A DNA stretch of 64,000 nt from Micavibrio sp. (GTDB lineage Bacteria > Pseudomonadota > Alphaproteobacteria > UBA9219): NCBI GenBank assembly GCA_020718105.1, contig DYDA01000003.1:17332-81331 (forward strand), written 5' to 3'. This document shows positions 41,003 through 49,096 of the stretch, piece after piece. The first letter of the stretch is position 1; every line of letters starts with the position of its first letter. A program made the translations under genes and the position numbers. The notes under the pieces were generated by a model. It ran no database searches, was not told where the DNA came from, and was given only the letters and a program-made list of their open reading frames with translations.

Positions 41003-41698
41003 TTACAAAAGCGGATTCAATGTGCGTTCCAACGCGCGCAGGCGAGCCGTGGTTTCATCGTCAAAACCGTCCTCCAGTCTTTCGGGGTGATAGCGGCGTA
41101 AAAAGGCCTTTTGTGCGGCGTCCAGCGCGTCTGGTGTACGCACCTCATAGCCAAGTTCTCCTAGCATCGTCGCGATTTCATCCGGTAAGGCGGGACGGCG
41201 ATCTTCTGGCGTGGGAGAGGGCCATAGGCCAAGCCCACTTTTTGCCAGCTCTTGCCATGGAAATAACTCCCCCGGATCTTCTTTGCGTGTTGGCGCGATA
41301 TCGCTGTGCGCGAGCAAAGCGGAAGGCGGCAGGCTGTAACGCGCCATGATGTCGTGCAACAATGTTTTTAGGCTGTCGATTTGCGCCTTGGGAAAGGGCG
41401 TGTAGCCAAAGGCATGCCCTTTGTTGACCAACTCGATCCCGATAGACTGGCTGTTGATATCGCGTTTGCCTAACCAACAGCTATGCCCCGCGTGCCATGC
41501 GCGCTGTTCTTCTTTGACCAGTTGCGTGACGTCGCCCTTTTCGTCAATCATATAATGGGCGCTTACTTCGCTGTGGGGATCGCGCAGACGGTTTAAGGCC
41601 TCGGCGGCAGAGGGCATACCTGTATAATGAAGGACGACATAGGCTAAGAGGGCTTCTTCTGCGCGCTCATTGTGGTTGGGGGATGGCACATATTTCAT
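41003..41698 (-). CDS. N-acetylmuramoyl-L-alanine amidase (AmpD/AmiD type) with peptidoglycan-binding tail
   Basis: A zinc amidase of the amidase_2 fold: the first ligand is in YVVLHYTGMPS (H24), followed by VSAHYMIDEKGDVTQLV, WHAGHSCWLGKRDINSQSIG and LLAHSDIAPTRKEDPGELFP, which carries the second histidine and the Asp/Lys pair. A C-terminal helical segment (IATMLGELGYEV, AFLRRYHPERLEDGFDDETT) resembles a peptidoglycan-binding domain, as in AmiD. No signal peptide is seen from MKYVPSPN, which favours a cytosolic AmpD-like role in muropeptide recycling. The start overlaps the djlA stop by four bases. Confidence 0.9.
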   Translation of the reverse strand: MKYVPSPNHNERAEEALLAYVVLHYTGMPSAAEALNRLRDPHSEVSAHYMIDEKGDVTQLVKEEQRAWHAGHSCWLGKRDINSQSIGIELVNKGHAFGYTPFPKAQIDSLKTLLHDIMARYSLPPSALLAHSDIAPTRKEDPGELFPWQELAKSGLGLWPSPTPEDRRPALPDEIATMLGELGYEVRTPDALDAAQKAFLRRYHPERLEDGFDDETTARLRALERTLNPLL

Positions 41699-42498
41699 TT
41701 GATACCCCTCATTTTGCATATTTCGCTATAGGCGGCGTTGATCCGTTTTATTTTCTCTGTGGCTTCCGCTACGCGGCTGGCTGGAAGGCCCGCTGCCAGC
41801 AGTTTATCAGGATGATATTTGCGCACAAGGGCGCGATAGGTTTTTTTGATGACTTCTGTTGTGGCTGTTGTCGGAAGGCTTAAAACGTCATAGGCCGAGT
41901 CTTGTTTGGGCGCCTGCTCGGTGCTGGTTAAATAAATGCCAGCACGCGAGGCAATGCGCGTAAAGGTCTGCTCGTTAAAGCCAAAGAGAACCGCGACGCG
42001 GCGCAGGAAGAGGACTTCCGTTCGTGCCAGACGGGTGCTATCGGCGCGGGCGATGAGAAAAAGGCCGAAAAGAACTTCTTCAAGGACACTAGGCTGCCGC
42101 GCAAAGATTTGGGCTAAACGCGCTGCATACGGTTCATAGCCATCAGCGGTGGCGCGGGCATTATTGAACATATGACCGACCTCATCCAACTGCGCTTCCG
42201 AGGTATGAAAGGCTTGACGAAAGGCTAAAATCTCTTCTCGTGTGACGGGGCCGTCGATTTTTGCCAGCTTAGCGCCCAGAACAATGACGCTTACTGAAAA
42301 AATAGATCGTTGGGTGGCGCTAACGTCAAGGCCTTGGAAGAAGTCTTTTTCGGCAGAGGCTGTTGCTTTGCGGGAAGCACCATAATTGCCACGGCTATCA
42401 TACAAATGGCCCAGCAAAAGGCCTAGGATAGCGCCCACGGGGCCCCCTTGCGTGAACCCTAAAACAACCCCGACGAATTTTCCTACGAATCGCGACAT
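41695..42498 (-). CDS. djlA: DnaJ-like co-chaperone DjlA with TerB domain
   Basis: A membrane-anchored J-domain protein of 267 residues. An N-terminal glycine-rich helix (GVVLGFTQGGPVGAILGLLL) inserts in the membrane, a TerB-like helical domain follows (SVIVLGAKLAKIDGPVTREE, ADSTRLARTEVLFLRRVAVL), and a C-terminal J-domain contains AYDVLSLPTTATTEVIKKTY and VRKYHPDK with the HPD motif that stimulates DnaK ATPase. This is the DjlA domain order. It is coupled to the downstream amidase gene, which suggests a joint role in envelope upkeep. Confidence 0.93.
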   Translation of the reverse strand: MSRFVGKFVGVVLGFTQGGPVGAILGLLLGHLYDSRGNYGASRKATASAEKDFFQGLDVSATQRSIFSVSVIVLGAKLAKIDGPVTREEILAFRQAFHTSEAQLDEVGHMFNNARATADGYEPYAARLAQIFARQPSVLEEVLFGLFLIARADSTRLARTEVLFLRRVAVLFGFNEQTFTRIASRAGIYLTSTEQAPKQDSAYDVLSLPTTATTEVIKKTYRALVRKYHPDKLLAAGLPASRVAEATEKIKRINAAYSEICKMRGIK

Positions 42499-42557
42499 AG
42501 ACTCTTTTATAATCCGTTAGGCTTCCCTTTTCTTCTAGAATAGTTGATAATGTTTGA

Positions 42558-42986
42558 ATGTTATGCGTCAACCAAAAGAATGCTCAAAAAGAGAGGCTCA
42601 AGGCCTTGCTGGCTGCCAAAAAGCTGCGCCCGACGCGGCAGCGATTGGCTTTGGCGTCTTTTTTGTTTGATGGCCAGCCTAAGCATGTGACGGCGGAACA
42701 GGTGATGATGGCGGCGCAAAAGCGAAAAGTCCCTGTTTCATTGGCAACCGTCTATAACAGTCTGCACCAATTTACGAAAGCGGGCTTGTTGCGTGAAGTC
42801 CTGATTGATCAGGCGCGGCGCTATTTTGATACAACGACTGGGGATCATCATCACTTCTTTGACGAGGTTTCGGGGGAGCTGTGGGACATCCCGTCCGGCG
42901 TTTTACGGATTGAAGGCTTGCCACCGCCTCCTTCTGGCCGGAAGGTTGACGGGATAGGCGTGGTTGTTCGTTTGGGTAAGGCGTAA
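42558..42986 (+). CDS. irr: Fur-family iron response regulator (Irr-like)
   Basis: A 142-residue Fur-superfamily repressor. The winged helix reads LRPTRQRLALASFLFDGQPK, HVTAEQVMMAAQ and VSLATVYNSLHQFTKAGLLR. The dimerisation half contains RRYFDTTTGDHHHFFDEVSG and LWDIPSG; the triple-histidine DHHHFF and the lack of CxxC zinc motifs are typical of Irr, the haem-responsive alphaproteobacterial regulator, rather than Fur. The N-terminal haem-regulatory motif of Bradyrhizobium Irr is not evident. It may control haem and iron genes elsewhere. tadA follows after eleven bases. Confidence 0.86.
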   Translation: MLCVNQKNAQKERLKALLAAKKLRPTRQRLALASFLFDGQPKHVTAEQVMMAAQKRKVPVSLATVYNSLHQFTKAGLLREVLIDQARRYFDTTTGDHHHFFDEVSGELWDIPSGVLRIEGLPPPPSGRKVDGIGVVVRLGKA

Positions 42987-42997
42987 GCGTTCAGCCC

Positions 42998-43447
42998 ATG
43001 CCTGATTTTATGACCATCGCCCTTGAAGAAGCCGCCGCCGCCGCCGCGCGAGGCGAGGTGCCTGTGGGCGCGGTTTTGGTGACCGATAAGGGTGAGATTC
43101 TGGCACAAAACGGCAATAGAACGGAAGAATTGGCGGATCCTACGGCTCATGCGGAAATGCTGGTGATCCGCGCTGCCGCCGCGCGATTAAGCTCGCCAAG
43201 GCTGCCGGAATGTGACTTGTACGTGACGCTAGAGCCTTGCGCGATGTGCGCGGCAGCGATTAGTTTTGCGCGGATCAGGCGGGTGATTTTCGGAGCCTAT
43301 GACCCTAAGGGAGGCGGAATTGAACATGGGGGGCGCTTTTTTGCCCAACCCACCTGCCATCATGTGCCTGAAGTCATTGGCGGGGTCGAGGAAACGAAGG
43401 CAGCGGCGCTGTTAAAGAATTTTTTTAGGCAAAAACGCGCATTTTAA
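42998..43447 (+). CDS. tadA: tRNA-specific adenosine deaminase
   Basis: TadA converts A34 to inosine in tRNA-Arg(ACG). The zinc/catalytic motifs are PTAHAEMLVIRAAA (HAE) and VTLEPCAMCAAAISFARI (PCxxC), with the proline-rich VPVGAVLVTDKGEILAQ before them. The length of 149 residues is standard. It overlaps no neighbour but is likely cotranscribed with irr and pyrD. Confidence 0.95.
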   Translation: MPDFMTIALEEAAAAAARGEVPVGAVLVTDKGEILAQNGNRTEELADPTAHAEMLVIRAAAARLSSPRLPECDLYVTLEPCAMCAAAISFARIRRVIFGAYDPKGGGIEHGGRFFAQPTCHHVPEVIGGVEETKAAALLKNFFRQKRAF

Positions 43448-43503
43448 GACGTGCCAAGCAAAAACCCTTATGATAATCTGCCTTGGCAAAAAAAGGGGAC
43501 ACG

Positions 43504-44619
43504 ATGCTTGATTTTAGAAAATTAGATCTTTGGAAATGGTTTGCAAAATATGGCGATCCGTATCCTTTTGTGCGGCCTTTTTTGTTTATGATGGATCCTG
43601 AAGACGCGCATGAGCTGACCATGAAAGTTTTGGGCTATGGTCTTGGCCCTCAGTTTTCCAGTGATAACGATGACGCGGCGTTAAAAACCAAGGTGTTCGG
43701 CGTTGATTTTTCCAACCCCATCATTCTTGCGGCGGGCCTTGATAAACAGGCGACGCGCATGGATGAGTTTATGGGCTTTGGCTTTGGTTCGATTGAAATC
43801 GGAACCGTGACGCCAAGGCCTCAAGATGGCAACCCGCGGCCTCGCATGTTTCGCATTGCTCAAGCCAAAGCGCTCATCAACCGTTTTGGTTTTAACAGCG
43901 TGGGTGTTGACGTGTTCGTTGAGCGCCTTAAGGCGTGGCGCGAAAAGACGGAGCGGACGCATAACCCTATCGGCGTCAATATCGGCAAGAATAAAGAAAC
44001 AACGGATGACGTTGAGGATTATCTGACGGGGCTTGAAAAAGTCGCTCCTTATGCTGATTTTGTCGTCGTGAATATTTCTTCGCCCAACACGCCGGGGCTT
44101 CGCGATTTGCAGGGGCGTGAGCGTATGGCGACGCTTTTGGGCAAGATTACGGCCTTGCGCGATAAAATCGCGCCTGCGCTCCCTGTGTTGGTCAAGGTCG
44201 CTCCCGATTTGACCGAAGAGCAACAAGCCGATATCGCCGCTGTGGTGATGGAGGCAAAAATACAGGCGCTGATCGTCAGCAACACGACGCTTGCGCGGCC
44301 CAGCACGATCCCTGACGAGATTGCGCGTGAAGCGGGCGGGCTGTCGGGGCCGCCGTTGTTTGGCCCTTCGACGCGCCTTTTGGCGGCACTGTACAAATTG
44401 ACGGAAGGCAAGGTCCCGTTGATCGCCTCGGGTGGCGTGACGAACGGGCAGGAAGCCTATAAGAAAATACGGGCAGGCGCATCGTTGGTGCAGGTTTATA
44501 CCGCGCTGGTTTTCGAAGGGCCGCTTGTGATTCAAAAGATGAAACGCGATTTAGCGCGTTATCTGCGCCGCGATGGCTATGCCTGCGTTGCCGATGCTGT
44601 CGGCGCGGATCACCGCTAA
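43504..44619 (+). CDS. pyrD: Dihydroorotate dehydrogenase (quinone), class 2
   Basis: PyrD oxidises dihydroorotate to orotate with FMN and membrane quinone. The amphipathic N-terminal segment (FRKLDLWKWFAKYGDPYPFV, PEDAHELTMKVL) is the quinone tunnel of class 2 enzymes. FMN and catalytic motifs are NPIILAAGLDKQATRMDEF, IEIGTVTPRPQDGNPRPRMF, NRFGFNSVGVDVFVERL, VVVNISSPNTPGLRDLQ (with the catalytic serine), VKVAPDLTEEQ, VSNTTLARP and LIASGGVTNGQEAYKKIRAG. An AGGGGA ribosome binding site precedes MLDFRK. The 3' end overlaps the convergent phosphatase gene by four bases. Confidence 0.96.
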   Translation: MLDFRKLDLWKWFAKYGDPYPFVRPFLFMMDPEDAHELTMKVLGYGLGPQFSSDNDDAALKTKVFGVDFSNPIILAAGLDKQATRMDEFMGFGFGSIEIGTVTPRPQDGNPRPRMFRIAQAKALINRFGFNSVGVDVFVERLKAWREKTERTHNPIGVNIGKNKETTDDVEDYLTGLEKVAPYADFVVVNISSPNTPGLRDLQGRERMATLLGKITALRDKIAPALPVLVKVAPDLTEEQQADIAAVVMEAKIQALIVSNTTLARPSTIPDEIAREAGGLSGPPLFGPSTRLLAALYKLTEGKVPLIASGGVTNGQEAYKKIRAGASLVQVYTALVFEGPLVIQKMKRDLARYLRRDGYACVADAVGADHR

Positions 44620-45233
44620 GGCGCTTTGTTCCACGCCTCGATTGTCCAGCCTGTGGCTCTAGGCGCAAGGACGCAGTAGCGTCCTGTCTTGACCTTGGCC
44701 TCGTCGGCGGGCGGCTTGCCCGTGACCGCCTGATGAATAAATCGCAGAATGCCGTTGCTGGTGACAAGGATGCGGTGACCGGATTCAGGCAGCGAAAGAT
44801 TTTTATGTTGCTCATCTAAAAGAGACGCGATGTTATGTTCCAGTGTCGCTTTGGACGGCGTCCAGTTCGCGCTTTCTGGCCACATGCCGTCGTGATCCCA
44901 TGCGGCAAGCTGCGCCGCGTCGCCCAGTGCGGTGATGGCGGCGTCCGTTTTGTTTTCCCATGCGCCATAAGTAATCTCGGTCAGCCGTTCATCGATCATA
45001 AGAGCGGCGTTGGTCGCGTTGGCAATCGCCTCGGCCACACGCTTTGTTCGCAAAAGAGGCGCAGTGATGATGGCGCTTAAGGGGAGAAAACGCGCCTTGA
45101 TTAAAGCGGCAAGCGCCTGTGCTTGTGCTTCGCCCGCTGTGGTGAGGGGCAAATCTGTCGCTGCGCCAACGCGGCGAGGAGTCTCACCCGCTTCAAACGT
45201 GTTGCCGTGACGCATAAGAATAAGATGGGGCAT
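44616..45233 (-). CDS. Histidine phosphatase family protein with altered second histidine
   Basis: A 205-residue phosphoglycerate-mutase-like protein. The first catalytic motif HLILMRHGNTFEAGETPRRV (RHG) and the substrate arginine region PLLRTKRVAEAIA are present, with TEITYGAWENKT giving the acidic residue. The second catalytic histidine is replaced: RILVTSNGILRF has N where H is usual. It might hydrolyse slowly or use a different acid; CobC/PhoE-like roles are possible but cannot be assigned. The start at MPHLILM is preferred over a TTG six codons earlier. It is fourteen bases downstream of kdsB. Confidence 0.85.
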   Translation of the reverse strand: MPHLILMRHGNTFEAGETPRRVGAATDLPLTTAGEAQAQALAALIKARFLPLSAIITAPLLRTKRVAEAIANATNAALMIDERLTEITYGAWENKTDAAITALGDAAQLAAWDHDGMWPESANWTPSKATLEHNIASLLDEQHKNLSLPESGHRILVTSNGILRFIHQAVTGKPPADEAKVKTGRYCVLAPRATGWTIEAWNKAP

Positions 45234-45247
45234 AAGGAGCAGAATCC

Positions 45248-46066
45248 TCAATCAGTAAAAGGTTCGCCTTGCGTGGCAATCAAGGCTTCGGCGCGGGTGA
45301 TGTCTTCGGGGCTATCGATGCCGGACATAAATTTATCGCCGCTTGTTTGCACCGGAACGCAGCGAATGGTATAGCCGTTCTCGATCACGCGCAGTTGCTC
45401 CAGCCCCTCCAGCGCCTCATAGCGGCCTTCGGGGAGGCCTGCGAAAAGGCCCAGCATCATGCGGCTGTAGCCATAAAGGCCTATATGCCGCCATACGGGG
45501 GAGAGGCTTGAGGCTTCGCGCAACGCGGCCTCCTTGCGGATGGCGGGGATAATGTTTTTAGAAAACCAGTGCGCACGCCCCGTCTTTTCATCGAACAGCG
45601 CCGTCGTTCCGGTAAAGGGCGTTGTCTTTTTTTCCTCGCGTAATTGATCCAGTTGCGCCCACGTCATCCGCACGACGGGCGTGACAAGATCACAAGGCTG
45701 GCCAGAGAACGAGCGGATCATCGCCGTTAAAAAAGAAGGCGGCGTAAAGGGCGAGTCGCCTTGCAGGTTGATGATAAAATCAGCCTCGGACTTGAGCTTG
45801 ATAAAGGCTTCGCGCGCGCGGTCTGTTCCCGTGGCACAATCGGCTGGTGTCATCACCCACGGTGCGCCGATTTCATCGGCATGGCGTCCAATCCGCGCAT
45901 CGTCGGTGGCCACGACGAAGGAGGCGTTGGAGGGTTCCTCGCGCACGGCGGTTTGGGCGCAGCGCACAACGCGCGATAAAAGCGTTTGTCCTGCGATCAT
46001 CGCCAGTGGCTTACCAGGCAAGCGCGTTGAGCCATAACGGGCGGGAATGATGATCAGCGTGTTCAT
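45248..46066 (-). CDS. kdsB: 3-deoxy-manno-octulosonate cytidylyltransferase
   Basis: KdsB activates Kdo as CMP-Kdo for lipid A-core synthesis, so the cell should make LPS. Motifs are IIIPARYGSTRLPGKPLAMI (5-24), FVVATDDARIGRHADE, TPADCATGTDRAREAF, FIINLQGDSPFTPPSFL, HIGLYGYSRMML, YEALEGLEQLRVIENGYTIR and VDTPEDI-like GIDSPEDITRAEAL. The 272-residue length is slightly long, due to an insertion around KKTTPFTGTTALFDEKTG. Its start overlaps the adenine methylase stop by four bases. Confidence 0.94.
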   Translation of the reverse strand: MNTLIIIPARYGSTRLPGKPLAMIAGQTLLSRVVRCAQTAVREEPSNASFVVATDDARIGRHADEIGAPWVMTPADCATGTDRAREAFIKLKSEADFIINLQGDSPFTPPSFLTAMIRSFSGQPCDLVTPVVRMTWAQLDQLREEKKTTPFTGTTALFDEKTGRAHWFSKNIIPAIRKEAALREASSLSPVWRHIGLYGYSRMMLGLFAGLPEGRYEALEGLEQLRVIENGYTIRCVPVQTSGDKFMSGIDSPEDITRAEALIATQGEPFTD

Positions 46067-47298
46067 GAAGTCTCCAGCATTTCTTTTTCTAGTTTTAAGA
46101 TTGTTTGGGTCAGCGCGTCAATGGAAAGGCGGGAGGAAACGCCTGTTTGGGTTAACAGAATGTATTCAATGTTCATGGGACGCGGAGAAGAACGCTGACT
46201 GCTGACGCGATAGCGTTTATAGGGGCGCGTGAAAACCTGCACGTCACCGCGCTCTACATTGGCGCGGATCATCTCACGCAAAGGGATCATGCCGTCGGTG
46301 CTGTAGCTTGTGGCGATCCACGACGCTTGCAACGTCTCAAGGAGCAGGCGATAGGCGGCGGTGGCCTCGCGTCTATGGTTATAGGCGCTACGGCGCTCAT
46401 CTCGCCAATCGGTGCGAATGGCGGCCTTATCCCCATGCGCTGTGATCTGCGGCGGCAAAGCGGGCTTGTCCCACAGCGCGACGCTGTTCAAAACGTGATA
46501 GTTCGAGCCATAGGGATGCTGGTTATAGGGCGGATCCAGATAAACAAAGGCGCGGGTTGAAGGGGCATAAGCGTCCATATTCTTTGCAAGCGTTTGCGCG
46601 TCAAGGCGCAGCGCAAGACTTTGATGGCCATTGTCGTGGAACAGGGCGGGTCGTAAAACGGCATCGCCCATAATGCGATAAAGCGCGGTTTTTGTCTTTC
46701 CGCCCCAGCCGTTGTGAAAGCCTTTGAACACGCCGCTGGTGTTGCTGTTATAGCAGCACTGATAAAGCAAAGGCGCAAGCAAAGCGGCGCGTTGATGCGG
46801 ATCAAGATCGCCTTTTTTATCCCACGCATCAATTTGATGGCGTAGGGCGTCGATGCGCAGGCCGTTTTTACGCATAAAGAATAGGCGGTCTTTTTCAGGA
46901 TCAAACGCTTCGTCATCGCGGGGGCATAAGTGCCGCGTGATCCAATCTTCGCGCGGCGGCAGGGCGTTGAGTTCGTCCAAAACGCTTTCATACGAACGCT
47001 TGCCAAAGAAAACTGGCGGCGCGGGCGTTTCAATCGCGCAGCGGTTCAGCTCTTGCGCGTAAGGCTCCCAGTCATTGGTAATCGTGCGAAAGCCTGCGTG
47101 GCGAGCATAGCGGCTCACCACGCCTGTGCCTGCGAACAGATCGATAAAATTATGCGTGTCTGGCGCGGCGCCGGACGCCATAATCGCCTCATGGATCAGG
47201 TCCAGCAGCTTGCGCTTGTTGCCGATATAGGGGATTAGCTGATGAAACAAATACTCATCAGTCGTGTTGGCGGAATGTCGCGCGGCAGCCCATTTCAT
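46063..47298 (-). CDS. D12-class (Dam-like) N6-adenine DNA methyltransferase
   Basis: A 411-residue class D12 methyltransferase: LIPYIGNKRKLLDLIHEAIM, SAM motif I DLFAGTGVVSRYARHAG, and the catalytic motif VYLDPPYNQHPYGSNYHVLN (DPPY). The middle part (residues 90-260) is the target-recognition region and is much longer than in Dam. No restriction endonuclease is adjacent; instead the stop overlaps the kdsB start by four bases, which ties it to housekeeping genes. It may be a regulatory or phage-derived orphan methylase. The specificity is unknown. The start MKWAAARH is chosen because a TTG ten codons upstream has no ribosome binding site. Confidence 0.88.
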   Translation of the reverse strand: MKWAAARHSANTTDEYLFHQLIPYIGNKRKLLDLIHEAIMASGAAPDTHNFIDLFAGTGVVSRYARHAGFRTITNDWEPYAQELNRCAIETPAPPVFFGKRSYESVLDELNALPPREDWITRHLCPRDDEAFDPEKDRLFFMRKNGLRIDALRHQIDAWDKKGDLDPHQRAALLAPLLYQCCYNSNTSGVFKGFHNGWGGKTKTALYRIMGDAVLRPALFHDNGHQSLALRLDAQTLAKNMDAYAPSTRAFVYLDPPYNQHPYGSNYHVLNSVALWDKPALPPQITAHGDKAAIRTDWRDERRSAYNHRREATAAYRLLLETLQASWIATSYSTDGMIPLREMIRANVERGDVQVFTRPYKRYRVSSQRSSPRPMNIEYILLTQTGVSSRLSIDALTQTILKLEKEMLETS

Positions 47299-47373
47299 AA
47301 AGAGGGTTTTACGCTCTTTGAACGACAAAGGCTATCCCTTGCCGTGAGGACGGAAAAAGAGAACGTTTTCCCC

Positions 47374-47904
47374 TTATTGAGGTGCTTGCGCTAGTTTGTA
47401 GCGCTGCGCGTTTTTAACCGCACTCGGCTCAAGAGGGCGCGTGTCCTGAATAGCGAAGTGATGGTTGAACCAGTTGCTGGCGGCATCTTCGACCTTATCG
47501 ACATAAGGCATTAGTTTGTTGGCGGTTATGCTGGCGATGACCGCCAATGGAAAAACAACGGGAATACCGATGTTGATGAGAATCTTTTTGTTTGATTCTC
47601 TGGCGGCTTCAGAAAAGGCATCGACCTTGCCGTCCAGCTTTTCGACTCTATCAATAAAATCGTTCTTTTCGTCTTGCAAAAAAGCGGAAGTTTTCACCTC
47701 AATAAGGGCATCAATGAGAGAAGGCGAAGATATAAGTGTTGACAGGAATTTATTATCGATATTCCCTTCCGCGATTTCTTCGTGAAGGGCTAAGAAGGCT
47801 TGATCGACAAACAGAGCGTTCTTAGATGTGGCGCGTTCGTAAAACTTATCGTATAAATCTTTAGAAACTTGCCTATAGATGGAGAGTTGAATTGTTTCAA
47901 ACAT
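47374..47904 (-). CDS. Unknown protein with one membrane segment
   Basis: I do not recognise this 176-residue protein. It is mostly helical; residues 1-110 are charged (YRQVSKDLYDKFYERATSKN, VEKLDGKVDAFSEAARESNK, likely coiled coil), one hydrophobic segment lies near 109-128 (ILINIGIPVVFPLAVIASIT), and a short tail follows. GGAGG seven bases before the ATG is a strong ribosome binding site, so the gene is real. It lies 75 bp upstream of the adenine methylase gene on the same strand; a functional link is not proven. Confidence 0.75.
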   Translation of the reverse strand: MFETIQLSIYRQVSKDLYDKFYERATSKNALFVDQAFLALHEEIAEGNIDNKFLSTLISSPSLIDALIEVKTSAFLQDEKNDFIDRVEKLDGKVDAFSEAARESNKKILINIGIPVVFPLAVIASITANKLMPYVDKVEDAASNWFNHHFAIQDTRPLEPSAVKNAQRYKLAQAPQ

Positions 47905-47974
47905 AAAACCTCCGAATAAATAGCCTATTTATAGGGTGCAGGCGTTATTTTAAAAAAAGCTTATACGACGAACC

Positions 47975-48349
47975 TTAAGGGGTGCATGTCGATGCGTTCC
48001 TGCGGTTGCGTGACTCTACAATTTGTTCCCATCGTGCTCTTGAGCGTTCGAGCATTATTTTTTCTAGGCGGGCTGCTATGATCGGCGGGATTTCCGGTGC
48101 TGTGGACTCTGGGAGGGGTTCTCCTTTCATAACTCTTTCAGCACGTGCCAAAGTTTCTTTAAAAGGTATGGCAGCAGACCTTGCTCTTGCAGCTTCTATA
48201 ATTTCGGCGAGATCAGCGTCAGAAAAAAGCGCTGATAGTTTTTCCGGAGACATTTCTTTTTTCTTCCTTCCAAAACCGAACATAGCCCCTCTCTTTGCCG
48301 CAGTGTTTCGCGGCGTGGTGATTTCTGATGCGGGGTTAGTATAAGTCAT
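47975..48349 (-). CDS. Unknown small charged protein
   Basis: A 124-residue soluble protein without recognised domain. It has a basic patch FGFGRKKKEMSPEK near 24-37, an acidic helix LSALFSDADLAEIIEAARAR and an Arg/Glu-rich C-terminal helix (ARLEKIMLERSRARWEQIV). AAGGA nine bases upstream of the ATG supports translation. It may be cotranscribed with the next unknown gene and the methylase. No homology is claimed. Confidence 0.65.
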   Translation of the reverse strand: MTYTNPASEITTPRNTAAKRGAMFGFGRKKKEMSPEKLSALFSDADLAEIIEAARARSAAIPFKETLARAERVMKGEPLPESTAPEIPPIIAARLEKIMLERSRARWEQIVESRNRRNASTCTP

Positions 48350-48392
48350 AATTTCATTCCTTTCATATTATTTTCGACGTCTAGTCCGTCCG

Positions 48393-48481
48393 CTTGAAAA
48401 CCCGAAAATTTTTTCTCCGCCAAGACGCATAAGGCCAAGGTCAATCAACAGCCGCGGCCAAAAAATTTTTGGGTTTTCAAG
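48393..48481. repeat. Long inverted repeat (22-bp arms)
   Basis: CTTGAAAACCCGAAAATTTT + TT and AAAAAATTTTTGGGTTTTCA + AG pair at 21 of 22 positions around a 45-base loop, in the upstream region of the 124-residue unknown gene. No transposase is present. It may be a regulatory hairpin or a miniature mobile element remnant. Confidence 0.75.
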
Positions 48482-49096
48482 TTGACGTAGTATAGGAAAA
48501 TTGATTGTGAGGTGACTTTATAGGTTTTCGAAAAAATGTCAAGATTTTTACAATACTTTCAATATGTTAGTTAGTGTTTTGTTAACGGTTGTCTTCATTC
48601 TTTTTAAACCAAGACAAAGAAAATTGAGATGATAGAAGACACTGGCGCGAAAGCCTGCGCGGCGTGTTTATACTGGATCAGCGATATATTAAGCTGGAGT
48701 TCTTTCCTAATGAATCATCCTTTCGACCCTCTAAAAGCGATGTCGCTTGTGACCGTCCTTTAGGATGCCCTTTGCGGGCGTTTTAAGGGGGTCTGGGCGC
48801 GTTATTTTGACCCTTCCGCTACCTCTGGCCGCGGATTTTACCCCCTCTCAAATCGCTTTAAAACGCACGGAAACGCTATGCAGTTTTGGGATCAAAGCGA
48901 TCCAAAAATTAACCATACTGCCCTCTTCTTTTCGCATAGGGATGACAAGGTCCATGGGCTGTGCGAAAAGGTTGTCATGATGTGGTCTTTTCCCATCTTT
49001 TATCCGTTATCCCCGCGCCCTCGTCCCGCCGCTCTTGCGGCGGGCGAAAGGGCAAAGCGGGGATCCCGTTTGTTTTATGATGTCTAAGGATCAAAC
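48482..49096. other. 615-bp interval without a credible gene
   Basis: I see no supported coding sequence. It contains a small GCCC/GGGC hairpin with T run (48757-48773), a 9-bp inverted repeat CTTTTCGCA/TGCGAAAAG (48931-48973) and a degenerate palindromic repeat (49013-49074, CCCGCCGCTCTTGCGGCGGG core, ending GCGGGGATCCCGTTTG as in family A). The tsaD ribosome binding site ends it. Confidence 0.6.

Noticed and set aside
43681-44535. 284-codon open frame antisense to pyrD
   Set aside because: Arg/His-rich translation typical of the complement of a coding gene; pyrD motifs are complete on the other strand.
48765-48980. 71-codon plus-strand frame in the gap before tsaD
   Set aside because: No ribosome binding site and it overlaps a hairpin; composition does not resemble neighbouring genes.
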